From positions 1,926,789 to 1,990,788 of the forward strand of contig NC_053412.1 of assembly GCF_016859285.1 (NCBI RefSeq): DNA of 64,000 nucleotides, in the 5' to 3' direction. This DNA is from Xiphias gladius (lineage: Eukaryota; Chordata; Actinopteri; Istiophoriformes; Xiphiidae). Of the stretch, positions 1 through 13,220 are shown one piece after another (position 1 is the first letter of the stretch; each line of letters begins with the position of its first letter). The position numbers were made by a program, and so were the translations under genes. The notes beneath the pieces were generated by a model. The model ran no database searches and had not been told where the DNA came from. It saw only the letters and a list, made by a program, of their open reading frames with translations.

Positions 1-3000
1 GCTGAAAACCTGAGAAATCCTTTTCTAAGAAGGTGCGGGTCCAAGGTGACTTCAGCCTGCGGAGCGGATGTCAGAGCCCTGCGCTGACATCCAGTCACTT
101 CATAACTCGCCTTACAGGTATCCATCAAACCCCTCCCCCCCGCCCGGCCCCTGACGGTGCAGAATGAGAGAGACTCACATCGCTTTCACTGCCCGGAAGC
201 TGCGTTAGCATTCATCGTGCAGTGTGCGAGAAAAAAGAGGGGCAGAGAGATGTCTGGCGTTCTTTCTAAAATGCTACAGTTTGGGTCCGACACAAAAGCT
301 GGAATAAGCGCGTCTGAAGTCATGATGAAAAGACTATGTTGGACTTTTAGACTTCGCCGCCGGATCAGAATCATGTTTTGAAATTCAACTAAAAAGCTTC
401 GTGCTTGAAAAGTTCTTTCATGTGAAGCGACAGATATAAATCTACCACCTGACTCTTAGGAGATAAATGAGGATGATGTATTTTAATTTCAGCTGCGGAA
501 GAAGTTGGTCCTCTCTCCTCTCCAGCTGTTACCGGTTGCTCCAATTAGCTGCCTTGTTGGAAACTTTGGGTGCAGGCTTTAAAAGATCCCCTCAGGCTTG
601 ACCGGGGGGAGCAGAACGGCATCAGCGTGCCTCGCTGCAGCATGTGGTATCTTTTTTTTTTCTTCTTTTTTTTTTTCTGTTTTTGAAAGAGGTCTGAAAG
701 TCCAGTTTTTACAGCTTTCCTTAGTGGAGCAGATCAAAGTGAAGTCAAGGTTTTCTTTGAGCTGCGGTTGACTCACTGATGCGTTTGAGGTCACGGCTCT
801 CAGGCATCTTGAACTGTTTGATTCCATCTTCTGTATGCGACGGTGGATTTAGTGGGTCAGAGTTAGAAGTTCAGACTGTCGGGGAAGACAATGGTGTCGC
901 TTGTGATTTTTCAAATGGAACTTTCTAAAACAGACCGTACGATAATCACGCAGCAGCTTGCCAGGTGTGCAGCTGTGCGAGCGTAGGCAGGGTTCGTCTT
1001 CTGCTCTCAACCTCCGCTTTTTTCTCTTTTTTTCACCACTACTTCTGTCAGTTTTCGTGTGAACGACCGAGTGCAAAACCACGAATGCCTTGGAGGAAAG
1101 TATGCACCGTGATTCCCGTCTGCACCATTCACTGGGTGCCATACAGTTTGTTTTGCTCTGGTGCGAATGAGTGGATCGGTTGCTGAACCTGATGCCTTTT
1201 TCTCCATGGTTTCGGTTTCTTTCCACAGAAATAAAATTCAAGCGAACCCAAATGCATCGCCGCTGACGCATTCACGTCACGCCAGCGTTACTGGAATTAT
1301 GACCAAATCTTGTAAATAGCCTTCACCAGTTGTTATTACAACTGGGAATTTCCGATTTTTCTAAGACCTCTAATACGTCTCACCGTATTTCAATCCTCAC
1401 ACGACCAACTCTGTAATCATCCAACCGCCTTGATGGTGGAAAATCAACATTTTTCCCATCTCTACCAGCCACTCTGTAAGAACTGAACATGGCATTAAAG
1501 CCAGTAAAGCCAACTTCAAGCCGGGTGACTTGAAGTGGGGTCAGGTCAAGACGCGCACGTACGCTTATACGCCTGGAGACGTATCTGGGATGGGAGGAGG
1601 GCGGAATCCGGTCAGAGCTCGTGAGCGAACGGGAGGCTCTGAAAAGGGTGCGAGGCCAAACAAACATCATGGCTACCAAGACGGCGAAGATGGAGACTAG
1701 CGGGAGATAGAGGGGGGGCTCTATGAGCCCCGGCCCTCATCAAACTCCATCACCGGCTGGACATAAACAAACGGGACGCCATTTCCTCTCTCGACTTCTT
1801 GGGTGTTTTTGTTGACACTAGCGATCGTTCCCTCTTGTCGCGGATCTCTCCGGCCGCCGCAGTGCAACTGTAGGGGACAAAAAAAAAAAAGTCTTGTGGT
1901 TCGAGCAGCTCAGCAGCTCTGAGATTTTCAAAGTCTTGCGGCCTGCACTTGGCCTAAAGGGTCCCGGGGAGGTTGTTTTTCATCTGTACCCCTGCAACAA
2001 ATCTTAACTTCTCAAAATCCTGATTTCCATCTTATTTACCATCCTCTGTAATGAGCTTAAGACGCAGCAGCAAATACTTTATGGGTTTATTTGGTCTGGG
2101 TTTTGCCTCTCAGGCTGCCCCAACCTTTTTGATAGTAGGACCTTTTTTGACCTGACGGGGTGACGGCTGGCCTTAAACACGGTCCCCTCTGCTGCTGTCA
2201 CTGTTGTCCAAATCCACAAATCTGCAACAAGGCTTCAAGATCAAGGAGGTGAGAGCTTTTATGTAAAAGCCAACATGTCAAAAACACTGCTAAATTCTGA
2301 GCGAACGCACTTCCTCTGATACAGATAATGTGTTGATGATTAATGATGCTTAACAGGTTGTCCGACCGTATCAGGACAGAAGCTTCACGAAACTCAAACG
2401 GCAGCGTGGACACGGGAGGTTATCCGTTTTAATTTCCGGACGTTTGCGTCTTCACTGGGCTCGGAGCGGAGAGCCACAGGCGGACTAACACATTTTTAGC
2501 CTCGGCCTTTTCTTGGGATTTGTTTTACGAGAGCAAAGATACAGAATATCTCCGGCCTTCGACGCTCAAATGCTCCAGTGGAGCTGCTCAGCGGCCAGTG
2601 GATCGTGAGTGCATTTGTGGAAAAGGTCCGCTGGAGAATGAATGGGAAGAAGTCAGAGCAAGTGACCCGCCGGACGTCTGAAATGTGCGGTTGTACAAGC
2701 AGGGAGCAGAGGGGAGCTCCTGACCGCAGAGATGGATGTCGTCCGCAAGGCAGCGTTTCCAAACGGCCGATTGTTCCCGAACAGGTTTTTCTTGGTCTTG
2801 TCGTCTCTCGGAGAGGTCGGCTCTGGATCAACTTCCCCCCTGTGCGCTGACACCAGCTTTACACAGCAGAGAAGACACGTCATTTGAGTGGTTTTTGTTA
2901 ATGGGATTAAAGAAGGAGGTCTGTTGGACTGGTGAAAACTGTTTTTCTCTCTCTCGGTGAGGAAGAAACCAATTGACTCTCAAGCAGCCTTTTAGAGTTC

Positions 3001-3219
3001 TTTTTGTAAAGTGTTTTTCAAATGGCGTTAAGTATAAATCTACATCAGATACTGACTCATCAAACTCTGATTTATGAGAAGTTATTATGATGATAGGTTT
3101 CTTTTTTTTTTTTTTTAAACCTTTGAGGAAACCTTTGAGAAAGTTTTTTAGTGTGAAATTCTCAACAACTTGAGACAGATCAACTTCCTCCTTTCAAAAC
3201 AAGCTGCTTCTTCTGCTTC

Positions 3220-3254
<35 letters not shown>

Positions 3255-4519
3255 TTACCGATGGTGTCACACAGGCCACGGCGGCCGCAGAGGGATTTAG
3301 GCGCGCTGACAGCGTTTAATCACCAAACCCTCGATGAACCGCGCCTCATTAGCGGAGGAGCGTCCCGCTGCACGAGCCATTTACCCTTCAGCTCCACTCA
3401 GCTTTATTTATAGAGGCTGTTCAACACAGAGATTTACAGAGAACAATTCACACAATGTGTTGATCGTTACTTACTCCAGAGGCAGGTTTACCGTTGTTTT
3501 TTGTGCCCCGGTTTCGGAAATAGTGTCAAGTCCTATAATGTTTATTGCTAACAGAAAGATAAAGTCCAACCAAAGCAGTGAAGTTTGATTTCATTGCAGC
3601 TTCGGTTGCCATTTTCTGAGCTTGCCGTAATGGAGACGTAATGCACGGTTGCAGCGCTGTATCCTGATTTTTTTTTTTTTTTTTTCTCAACTGAAGTGTA
3701 TCCGAAGTGGGTAGAAGAAGAAAAGGGAAAGGGGAGGAACGGAGCGTGGGTGGAAAGAGCTGAGAACAATGCGGGGATCGGATGTCTCTGTGTCAAATGA
3801 GGCGATCGTATCGCCCGACATTTACACCATAACCTGGCCGAGAGAGAGACAGAGAGAGAATCATAGGTTTTTCTCTCTGCAGCCTGCACAATGTGAAATG
3901 AGGATGGGGCGGGAAAGGCCAGAAATGTCAACAACCCCGCGGCGTCTGACGCATCATGTAGCAAGATGCAGATGTAGTCCACACAGAGAGAAGAAAAACT
4001 CTCTCTGATATTCCAGTGTTTGCACTGGAGCCCCGCGAGGCCTCCCAGGTGCAGATTCAGTTGGATCAGTTCCTCTCTGTCAGATCTTTATCCCATTTTA
4101 TTTTATTACATTTTTATTTTTTTTATTTTTTTGCAAATCCTACTAAAAGCCCAAGGAGGTGCCCTCCTCCGGCCGTTACTGGGCTGATATCGCGTCGTCT
4201 GATCCAACAGTTTGTCGAACTGATGAGCCTCCATCGCTCCGTCTCTCATCCCTCCTGTTTATTTCATTCATTCCCGGTCACTTGATTTTCGCCCAGCTTC
4301 ACCTGCGCGACTGTTCCCAGACAACATGGGATATATATATATATATAAATACATACCTCCATAACAAAACAAAAAACACGAGAGTAATGAGCTATAGATG
4401 TAATAGATTACTTGATTGCCGAGTGTGTGTTTTCGGTAATTCAGTACCAGCAACTGATGACTGAGCGACTAAAGTAACGGAGTACAAGAGCAACGCGGCA
4501 GTTGGAGACTGCACGGCAC
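1..4519. other. Upstream flank of sh3bp4, no gene recognised
   Basis: No frame in this stretch resembles a known protein and none shows a convincing exon with splice sites. It contains poly-T runs near 651-679, 3101-3115 and 3668-3685, a (GTT)n trinucleotide run at 3221-3253 and a short (TA)n run near 4331-4347. It may contain distal regulatory DNA, but nothing specific can be supported. Confidence 0.6.
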
Positions 4520-4904
4520 ACGGACAACGCGCGTGCGTGCGTGCGTGCGTGCGCGTGGCCCCGCCCTCCCCGCGACGTCACGCGCTCTCCTCCAACACGG
4601 CAGCGCTCCTCCGGTCCTCCGGCAGATCCAGAGCGGCGACGGTCGGAGTCCGGCGCGTCGGTTCGTCTGCCGCCGCTGAAAACTTCTGCGACCGGAAAGC
4701 GAGCCTCTTATTTTCGTCTTTCGGTTCCTCCCGGCGCCGTCGAGTCTCCATCCACTTGTTAATTTTTCTTTCTCGAAGACACAAATGACGCGAGAAAATT
4801 CGAGAGAAAGAGGAAGAAGTGTCGGCGGGCTCTCCATCAGCTCTTTTTCACCCTCCCCGCACTTGGCACCCTCTCCGAGCGTTCGGGCTTCCGGCCAGCA
4901 AGAG
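4520..4904 (+). promoter_or_regulatory. sh3bp4: CpG-island promoter and probable untranslated exon 1 of sh3bp4
   Basis: A sharp rise in CpG content begins with (CGTG)n near 4527-4555 and continues to about 4900. A GC box (ccccgccc, 4559-4566) is followed by a CRE-like site (gacgtcac, 4574-4581), the usual make-up of a TATA-less vertebrate promoter. A good splice donor (AAGAG followed by GTCAGT) ends the candidate exon at 4904; a second possible donor (GTGAGT) begins at 4985. The next + strand gene is sh3bp4, whose first coding exon has its own acceptor at 14595-14596 and so needs an upstream non-coding exon. Assignment to sh3bp4 rests on position and strand. The exact transcription start is not visible. 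Confidence 0.55.
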
Positions 4905-5501
4905 GTCAGTTCACATTAAAATCAAATTTAGACTTCATTTCCTCCAATCATCTTCTTTTGCCGAACGATTCCCTCAGCTTCGTCGTGAGTTTAGCGGAGA
5001 AACGTGTGGAGAGAAATTCGGCTTCACTCACATGAGCGATCTCCGTCGTGTCCCCGTGATATTCCTGTCGCCCGGTTACCCTTCTCTGCTGCTCTCAAAC
5101 GGTTCCCCGTGTTATCCTGTGAGTTCATTTTTTTTAAAGACTATTTCCTTCTTTCTGTGATGGTCTGAGGTGGTGTTTTAATTTAAAAAATGTTTTTATT
5201 GCTAATTATTCCAGGGTTTTTTGGAGCTTTGTTTCTGTGATATTGTCCTAATATCGCTCGGGCATCAGTGTTTATCTCCCCTTCATCCATCCAGCTGTCG
5301 ATATTTGTGATTAATCCTATTATTGGGAAACATGGAAAAAAAAAAATCACTGGAAATGATAAGTTGACAATTAGCGCCTATTGTCACGCGTGCGCACGCG
5401 GAAAGGCGCGTGCACGCGCGCGCCTCTTTAGCCCTGCCAATAAGGTCATCTGATAATCTGAAAATCCTCTCTCTCTCTCTATTAGGCAGCCTCAAGGTTT
5501 G

Positions 5502-5503
<2 letters not shown>

Positions 5504-5562
<59 letters not shown>
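5504..5562. repeat. (CA)n microsatellite
   Basis: Uninterrupted dinucleotide repeat of about 29 units directly upstream of the polypyrimidine tract; likely length-polymorphic. Confidence 0.95.
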
Positions 5563-5564
<2 letters not shown>

Positions 5565-5582
5565 GTCTAAGAGGAATGTTGG

Positions 5583-6430
5583 TTTTTCTAGTCTTCTTGT
5601 TTCTTCTTGTCTCTTCACCTTCTTCTTTCTCCTGTTCCTCCGTTTCCTTCTTTCCTTTTTTCCCCTTTCTGCCTCCTCTTTTCCTTTCCCTTGCTCATCT
5701 TCCTCACCCTCCCCCTCGTGCTCTTCCTCTTGCCTCCTCCCTTTCTTCTTCTTCTTCTTCTCTCCTCTGAAGATTCTCCCCTTCCTCGCCCATCTGCTTG
5801 TCTCCTCGTCTCATCTTCATCTTGTCTGCCTCCCAGTTCTTCCCTCTTCCTCCTCCTTGTTCACATATCTTCTCCTCCTCTCTCATCATCTTTGTCTCCT
5901 GCCCTCCTCCTCCTTCACCTCACTTGCCTCCTCTTCCTTCCTTCATCCTCCTCTTCTTCGTTTTCTACCTGGTTCCCAATCCTTCCACCTTTTTCTTGAC
6001 TCTATTTTCATTCTTCTATCCTACTTTGTCTCCTTCCCCGTCTCCTCACGTTTATCTCCCCTTTCCCCCTATATCTGCTCCTCGTCTCCTTTACCTGTTC
6101 CTCCTCTCCCTCTTCACCTTGTTGCCTCTTATTCGCCCTTTCTCACTTGTCTCCTCTTTTTGTCCTTTCCCTCTACTTCTTCCTCCTGCTCATCTTTTCT
6201 TATTACTCCTCTTTTCCTCATTTTTGCCCTCTTTCCTCTCCTTTCAAACACTTAGAGCATTTATTTTCCTTCTCTTCAGCCTTTCTTCCCCTCTTCCTCC
6301 TCCTCTCCCTGTTCGCTTCCTCCTCGTCCTCCTCCTCTCCTGCCAATTCCCTCCTCACCAATATCTTCCTTATCTTCATCCCTCTCTCGTCTTTTTTCTT
6401 TTCTTTCCCGGGTCTCCTCCTCCTCTCGCT
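5583..6430. repeat. Polypyrimidine (C/T-rich) tract, about 850 bases
   Basis: The + strand is almost entirely C and T with very sparse purines, arranged as imperfect TTCCTC, CTTCTT and CCTCCT units with no fixed period. Because stop codons need purines, several long frames stay open here and translate to Leu/Ser/Pro/Phe-rich nonsense; the opposite strand gives Glu/Arg/Lys-rich nonsense. These are not genes. Such strand-asymmetric homopurine-homopyrimidine DNA is known to form triplexes and to slow polymerases. Confidence 0.9.
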
Positions 6431-6495
6431 CTGTGAACAAACACATGAGCACAAACTGATGTGAAAGTGACACTGAACAGTCCCATCTTCTCACA

Positions 6496-6627
6496 AACAC
6501 ACACACACACACACACACACACTCTCTTGTCTCCACCCCTGAGGCTAAGCCTGAAAACTAGCGTGTCATCGTTTTCAGGCTCCGCGTGAAGGTGCGCTCC
6601 ATTTTGTAATGAATGGCCACTCAGCAC

Positions 6628-6657
<30 letters not shown>
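6496..6657. repeat. Two (CA)n microsatellites separated by a short hairpin
   Basis: (CA)n runs occupy 6496-6522 and 6629-6657. Between them, at about 6548-6581, an 11-base inverted repeat (agcctgaaaac / gttttcaggct) flanks a 12-base loop. Confidence 0.85.
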
Positions 6658-6659
<2 letters not shown>

Positions 6660-7106
6660 GACTAGATTTGAATCAGCACGCTGTCCTTTACACACTTGCA
6701 AAACAAACACCGCACCTCAGTATCTTGTTCTCCGACAGTGCCGAGATTTGATTTTCTGCTCGCTCTGCAGCTTTACGGTAATAGATCAAACTCATTAACA
6801 AATGTAATGTACTGATTATAATCACGATCCTTCGCTCCCAGTGTGATTTTGAAGCCTGAACCGCATCTGATGAGCCTCGGTCTGAACCATCCAAATGATG
6901 CTGTCAATAGCTGACAGTTTGCATCTGCTGGTGTTTGTCCACTGCATTTGACGAGGAGAGGGACAGATGTTATAAGACGTGTGTTTCTGACGGCCGCACT
7001 TACTTTTTACTGTCATAAACAAGATTTAACATGCAAACCTTCCGATAAACACATGAAACACTGAAACTATCCAAACATTGTACCCTATGAGAAATTTGAC
7101 ACTAAG

Positions 7107-7430
7107 TATAGGGCTGTTATCTTGGTTATTGATTCATGCGGTGATTCCTTTTTCCGATTAATCGTTTGGCCCATAAAATGCCCATTAAAATACCCTGGAG
7201 AATAAGGTGACGTCGTCCTTGTTCTGTTCAAGCCGTGGTCCAAACCACTAAATGTCTCAATTACTATGATGTAAAACCAAGAAAAGAAGCACGTTCGAAA
7301 AAAATGTTTGACAGTTTTTCTTTAAAGATGCCTGGTATTGTCGATCGATCATCAAGATAGTTCAGATCAGATTACTTTTCTTTCAGTCGACTACTCGATG
7401 AGTTGGATCAGATCTAATCGAGTACACCTT
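7107..7430. mobile_element. Degenerate dispersed repeat, probably hAT-type non-autonomous element
   Basis: The text resembles a common teleost interspersed repeat: a gattaatcgtttggcccataaaatg segment (given here in part) near 7157, then a 'tcaattac.atgatgtaaaaccaagaaaagaagca' like segment and Cga/Tcga-rich ends around 7340-7425. The assignment rests on recognising the pattern, not on clear terminal repeats. The edges are approximate. Confidence 0.4.
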
Positions 7431-7889
7431 GCTGCCGAGAGCTGAAAGTGAAGGTTCTGAATCAGGCGTGTATGCTGCTACCTAGAAACAGTAGATACGT
7501 TCTGAAGGCAACGTCGTTTTCTAATAACCTAAAGAGGATGCGTCGTCGCACGATCTTCGCCCGAATCCTCCGCCGTGCTGTAGCCGTATGTGTGGATACT
7601 GCACCACTCGCTGAAATGCTTCCGGAGCGAGCTGGGGCTCTTTGGACGACTGCCTCCGTCGCTGCTTTAAAGGACTCCGGGGCAAGGAGCTCTTCTGGGT
7701 TTGATTCTCATCGAGCTCGGGCTTTCCACCAGATATCAGGCTGAAAACAAGGTCAGCTGATGATAAACCGAGTCCTGACTATCTGACAGCTCTAAATGTC
7801 CCCTTGAGTGGTTGAAACGTTATAAATACTGCTTCACATTAGCACGTAATCGGGATGATTCGAGAGCACAACCCTGACTTGTGTTCTCA

Positions 7890-8060
7890 CTTCATTTATC
7901 AAAATGATTACATCATCAGTTAAAAATATGCAAAGCCCTTTTCATGAAATTATAAATGCTGCTGACAATGTGACAATTAGCTGCTTTTACATTTTCCCTG
8001 AATTTATTACATTAACAGGCTTTAACACATTTGCAGTCCATTTGCAGAAAGACGTTTTAT
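7890..8060. promoter_or_regulatory. Candidate conserved non-coding element with TALE-type sites
   Basis: AT-rich, repeat-free sequence containing two TGACA cores eight bases apart (7963 and 7971), the second running into a TAATTG-type homeobox core on the opposite strand (caattag, 7974-7980). This combination is typical of Meis/Pbx-homeodomain enhancers. No direct evidence of function; conservation in other fish would be the test. Confidence 0.25.
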
Positions 8061-11000
8061 CACACCATCCATCTGTTAGTGCTCTATGATTCGCTACTCG
8101 GCTGTTCTTTCACTCCTGCAGAAAGTGACGCGGGAGGTAAATTGTTGCGTTCAAAACGCTTAATGTCTGTTGGCCTACGTTGACCCGTCGACGCGCTCGA
8201 AATGGCACCTCCTCTCCCCGAGTGCAAACCTCTCCTCTTCAACTGCCGGCGGCTGACGAATCTCCTCCGGCGCGGAGGCGGAGGAGGCACTAAAACTCAG
8301 CACTTAGCAGGCTCATTTACCTGGAAACCCGTCCTGAGGGGAGACAGGAGGGATTGTAACAATTTCAGATGAATTTCTCTGTGTCGAGCCCACCGGCATT
8401 AAACGTTTGGCGGTTGGGGCGGAGCGGCGCGACAGACTAATGCACTTGACCTAATGCCGAGTGGAACGTTTTGTCATTTGGTCTTTTGTTTTTTTTTTCT
8501 CCTGCAGGTCAGATATCGGCAGGTCTGCAAGGTTTAAAAAAAAACAAAAAAAAAACCAACCAAAAAAAACCCCGAACTTGTAATAAAGCTGCAGCTGGAC
8601 AGTAAGAAAGATCATCAGAGAGGAATCACCCACTCAGCCAGAAGGGATATGATGTTTCCCTGCGTGGGAGTTAAAAAGGAAAAAGACAAAAAGGGAAGAT
8701 GGGATCAAATGAGCCACTTCTTACATCTTGTGCAAAATATTTTTTAAAATTTTTTTTGCCATGTACCGGTGACATATGTCTGAAATGAGAGGAAACGAAG
8801 CTTTGAACCTCTCAGGAGGTCTGCTGCTCTACACCTCTTTGAGCCCTTAATAAATGCAGGTTTACGACGTCGTATTGTGCATTTCAGAGGAGGGGAAGTG
8901 TCGGCTTCAAGGGGAAAAACCCTTCATTTTTCATAATTCTTGTTAAATTAGTAACAGCTGGATCTTTGATTTATTAGACATCTGATGACTCAAAGGCACA
9001 TCAGTGAAAAGGGCTTTTCTCGAGGGGATACTCGTAAAAAGTACCGGAGGTCAAAAGCTCCACAGGGTGCCTTTGATAAGCCACTTTATTTGTGACTTAA
9101 GATTCAGGTGTGGACACAACGGCTACAGTTCTTCAGCTTCATTTCCCTTAATATTGAAACAAATAACTTGCTGGCTGTTTTGTCACGTTCTTCTCAGAGA
9201 TGCCAGACAGTTTCTAAACCCACTGCAGGGCACGACCACGGTCTTTATCCAGAGGCAACACTTTTCTCTATGATCATATTTTAAGGCATTTTTTTTTTTT
9301 AAAGGGTTCTCCAGTGAATGCACCTTTTATTATGTTCTGGTATCTGTCTTGTTATAAATCAAAAGTTTCAAGTTTCTACAAATCCTCTACGGTGGCCCAC
9401 AGGGGACAGCAGTTAAACTCGTGTATGATTAAAGGAAATCGACAGACGTCGAAGGTGAAGCTACTAAGAATAGTGGAGAGTTTTCTTTGGTCATTTTGAG
9501 TTTCACGGTCAAACTTCCGAGGACGTTTCGTTTCCCCACTGCTACATCGCGGGTGCAAACGTGCGTCCTGATGCATGATGGGAGCAGAGCTGCATCGCTG
9601 CATCAGGCCACAGCAGCTAGACAACGTGTTTTCTGTCCCCGAGGTCGGGACTGAATTAAACCAAAAGAGCCCGAGAGAGACGGGCACAGAATGTGGAGAA
9701 GGACCCAGAGAAACTGCAGCCTTGTTGCACTGATGGAGCAAGTTAAACAGTCACGTTTAGGGTCATTTGTTTTGTCTTGGCCGACTTTAAGGAGAGAGAG
9801 AGAGAGAGAGCCCACGTGGACATAGCTAATCAATAATCAGGAGACACTGAAAAAGCGCATAATGCAGTAAATAGAGGAGTCTGATCTTTTGGAGGTTTTA
9901 TCATCAGCGTGTAAAACCAGGGGGAAAAGAGAAGTGATTTTTTTGTTTTTAATATCAAAACCGGAGGAGACTTTTTCAGTTTGGCATTTAGAGCTAAACA
10001 GATGAACATTCATATTTTTAGATTTGTGTAATAAGCTCCTGAAGTTGTTTTCTTTTCATTTTCTTAACTGATAGTGAAGAGTCGTGACTCAGGCGGAGTA
10101 AGGAGCAGTCCCTGGTTTGTTTGATCTTGATTTTAAGAGAGTTTTAGCCCTTCAGCCTCCTCCTTTGATCTGGGATTACTGCCTGTTTGAATGCTTACAG
10201 ACAAAATTCAATGCTAGATTAAATTTAAATATTACATACTGTGGGTTAAGTTTAATCTTTGACATGATAGGTTTTGTTTTCCAGCTGCACACGAACAGGC
10301 CTGCGCTGCAGCATCTCGTTCTCCGCCCTGTAATCTGCTCATTTCAAACAGCTGTGATGGGGAAGCGATAAACTCTCTGCCTGCATATGGCTGCTGGAAA
10401 TGGTTATTCTAGCAACATTCATCCAGGGATTAGGACCGGCCGACTCCCGGCTAATTAAACTTTCGACTCCCCGGCGTCCTCACCGCTCCTTCACTCTGTC
10501 AGCTTGACTGAAAGGAGTTAATAATTTCGCCAACTCAGATATGAATACACCAGCGGGTAAAGAAAATATTCCTGTTTCCAATTTTGAGGACGGCTAACCC
10601 ACAAGCCCTCAAGCAGTTTGCTGCAGATCCCCTGAAAGCTCCTTTTTAAGTGTTTCTTCTCCCTCTGTAATTGAAATTTCTCTGCTAATGTGAAGTAAAA
10701 CAAAAGGAAAATGGAGTTCATTTCCCAAAATGCTGTATATACTTTATTATTCAGTATCTAGATTCTGAAGAATCCTGTCTGTAACAGTCCTATTTTTCCA
10801 GACAAGGTCACATGCAGAGTATTCAGATCCCTGTTTAGCTTTTGTGTTTCGATGCTGGCTTGTGTCATTTCTCCCCTCGAGTCCTGGATGTTTTTCTCCT
10901 GTAGCAGAAGGTTTCATCTTCCAGGAGGCTGAGCGTGGATCTGCTGGGGTCCTTTGGAGGTATCCAGTTGGCTCTCGACTGACCGTCACAGAGAACAGCA

Positions 11001-11689
11001 GCTTCCATGTCCTTTTTTTTACCCCCTTTTTTTTTTTCTCCTCTGTATCTGTCAGAGCCATCCTCGCATTTAGCGGGAACCACCTCGGTGCTATATCAAA
11101 GTGGTTGACAGTGTCTTTGTCTGCTGGCCCGTTATTGATCGCAGGCTCGCTCCGGCAGCCCGCCGAGCGCTGGCTTTCGAGCGTGGGGAGGGGTTTTTAT
11201 CGTTGGGCGACACGCTCACTGACGTGGGGAGAGGGTGCGGGACGGAGAGGAAATGTCACCTCGCAGGAGTTTGACCGGCTTCAGCGTGAGCTCCCAGGTG
11301 AACGGACGCAGCCATTAAACGAGCCCAACTTTCCTCTTTAATTGCGTGCTCGGCATCCCAGAGCGTGGCTCTGCTACAGTTTCACTCAGCTTCCCATGAG
11401 GAAGGGCTCTGAAACAATTCCAGCCTCCAGTATTTTTCATTTGAAAATATGAGAGACAAAGGTACTCGTATATCTGCTCGGTGCTGTCTTAACACATTGT
11501 AAAAAAAACGCAGACTAGAGCTGCAGTGGTTTAGGTGAAGATTAAACTTCTTTTGCGAAAAACAGGTTCATAGGAGAGTGAAAAAGTTGAAAAAGGTGTT
11601 AGGGCTCAAGTGGACGAGTTTAGAAGAAGTATCAGAGTTCAAGTTTGGAGGGAAGTTTTCAGCATTTTCAGAAAGCATGAGCAGCGCAG

Positions 11690-12200
11690 CATAGTGACCG
11701 GGTTACTGTCGACTTTGTACGGTAACCTGATTTGTTTCACCCTCATGTGGATAAAAAGAACGGTAGTAATCAGGGGGATAAGAGAAACCTGACTTAAAGC
11801 AGCTACATGCCTCCTGGAGAAAGGGGATTTCTTGGTTATGTACACGCGTAACCAGGTTTTTAATGTGCGTTTTGCACGTGACCATGTGCAGGACAAAGAG
11901 AAAAAGACAGGGAAAGTATCACTGTAACAGCAGAGCAGCAGGATACAACACCCCCCCCACCAAAAAAAATATATATATATCAGTATATGTTGCAATCCAT
12001 CCCCTTTTTTAAAATGATTTAGTCCAAATTCTGATTCTCATCCATGTTGACTAAGAAGAGTGGTTCCAAAATAATGAAGAGAGTAAGAGCGAAATCTGAT
12101 TACTGACCTGGCACATTTTACAACATCCAGGTTACTACATTACCACGATTCACTGCATAACCTGACATCTCCTGTGCCTGTAAACGTACCCATTGCTGAA
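11690..12200. mobile_element. Possible degenerate DNA-transposon-derived repeat
   Basis: Several phrases recall a teleost MITE family whose ends carry 'catgtaaacg' and 'gtaatcagg' words: near 11765-11775 (gtaatcaggggg), 11840-11862 (tgtacacgcgtaaccagg) and 12178-12195 (gtaaacgtacccattg). No clean terminal inverted repeat was found, so this is a weak call. Confidence 0.25.
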
Positions 12201-12904
12201 AAAATGTGTAGTTCCATTTCATGGTGGCGATGCTCAGTCTACTTGACCGTTTTGCTGCTCTGAAAAGACTGAGGGAAGGAAAGGGGATTGGAGTTTTTTT
12301 TATTTTTATTTCATCAGATAAAAGTTGTCCTTGGTTGACCAACAGAGGAAACAAGCAGGAATATTCTGCATATCACATTTTTTTAAAAAAAAGCTCTCCA
12401 ACCCTGAATAAGTTGCCTCGTCTTAACAGTAGCTTTCTTTGACTTTGGCTGAGGATTATGGTCATGTGTCTGGATGCAGTACGTCTGCTAGGAATCCAAT
12501 ATACACACTCAGTCACAGCCTTATTACTGCCTATAGTAAGAGTGAAGACAGTTTTTTACATTTTTGACAGTCAGGTTTTTTTTTTTTATTAGCGAGATCT
12601 CACAGGAACCTTCACAGTAGCACAAATCATTTGGCGTATTTTTGTTCATCTTAGTTGTTTACAGTGATGTGTTGGGAGAGAGTTGATTTAACACTTTTTT
12701 TGGAGGACGTTCTGACCAGCTGTTCATAGCCATATCAGCTGTATGAGTGGACAGAAAGCTGTGTACTCAATGCTCGGGGACTCTGAATAAATTATATCAA
12801 ACCTCGCAAATACTAGCTAATTTGCTGTGCGGTTTTCTCAGTTTTCACTGAGGACAGCAGATGCTGGTAACGTGGTGAAGTTGTGTTGAAAACAAATTTT
12901 GTAT

Positions 12905-13220
12905 AAATGAAAATCATCTGTGTGTTTAATGTGAAAACACTGAGCAGAAATTCAGCTCCAAACATTAAAGCTCTAATGAAGATAATCAGTGAATGGCATT
13001 TACATGGCAGCTTCTACTGTGTGTGTCGCTTTAATCAGATTAAAATGGCATCATTAGTGCGCAAATGCAAATGTTCCCCACTGTCGCCGCTCGCCACATC
13101 CTCTAGGAATAATAAAGTCTCTTGTGACTGAGGGGAGCAGCATTTCGCTGCAAAACAATTTCTTGCAGGCTCTCTAATCAGATTACAGTCCTCTGCTGAC
13201 TTTGTGTTTTCATACACAAA
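12905..13220. promoter_or_regulatory. Candidate conserved intronic enhancer: two TAATCAGATTA dimer sites plus POU octamer
   Basis: Two identical 11-base palindromic sites TAATCAGATTA lie at 13032-13042 and 13175-13185; TAAT-N3-ATTA is the P3-type site known for paired-class homeodomain dimers. Between them a perfect POU octamer ATGCAAAT sits at 13065-13072. The block is free of microsatellites and has the AT-rich texture of vertebrate conserved non-coding elements. It lies about 1.5 kb upstream of the first coding exon of sh3bp4. The role is inferred. Confidence 0.4.

Noticed and set aside
5576..6464. Several overlapping frames of 100-212 codons on the + strand
   Set aside because: They exist because the tract is nearly purine-free; the translations are low-complexity Leu/Ser/Pro/Phe with no domain and all three frames are open.
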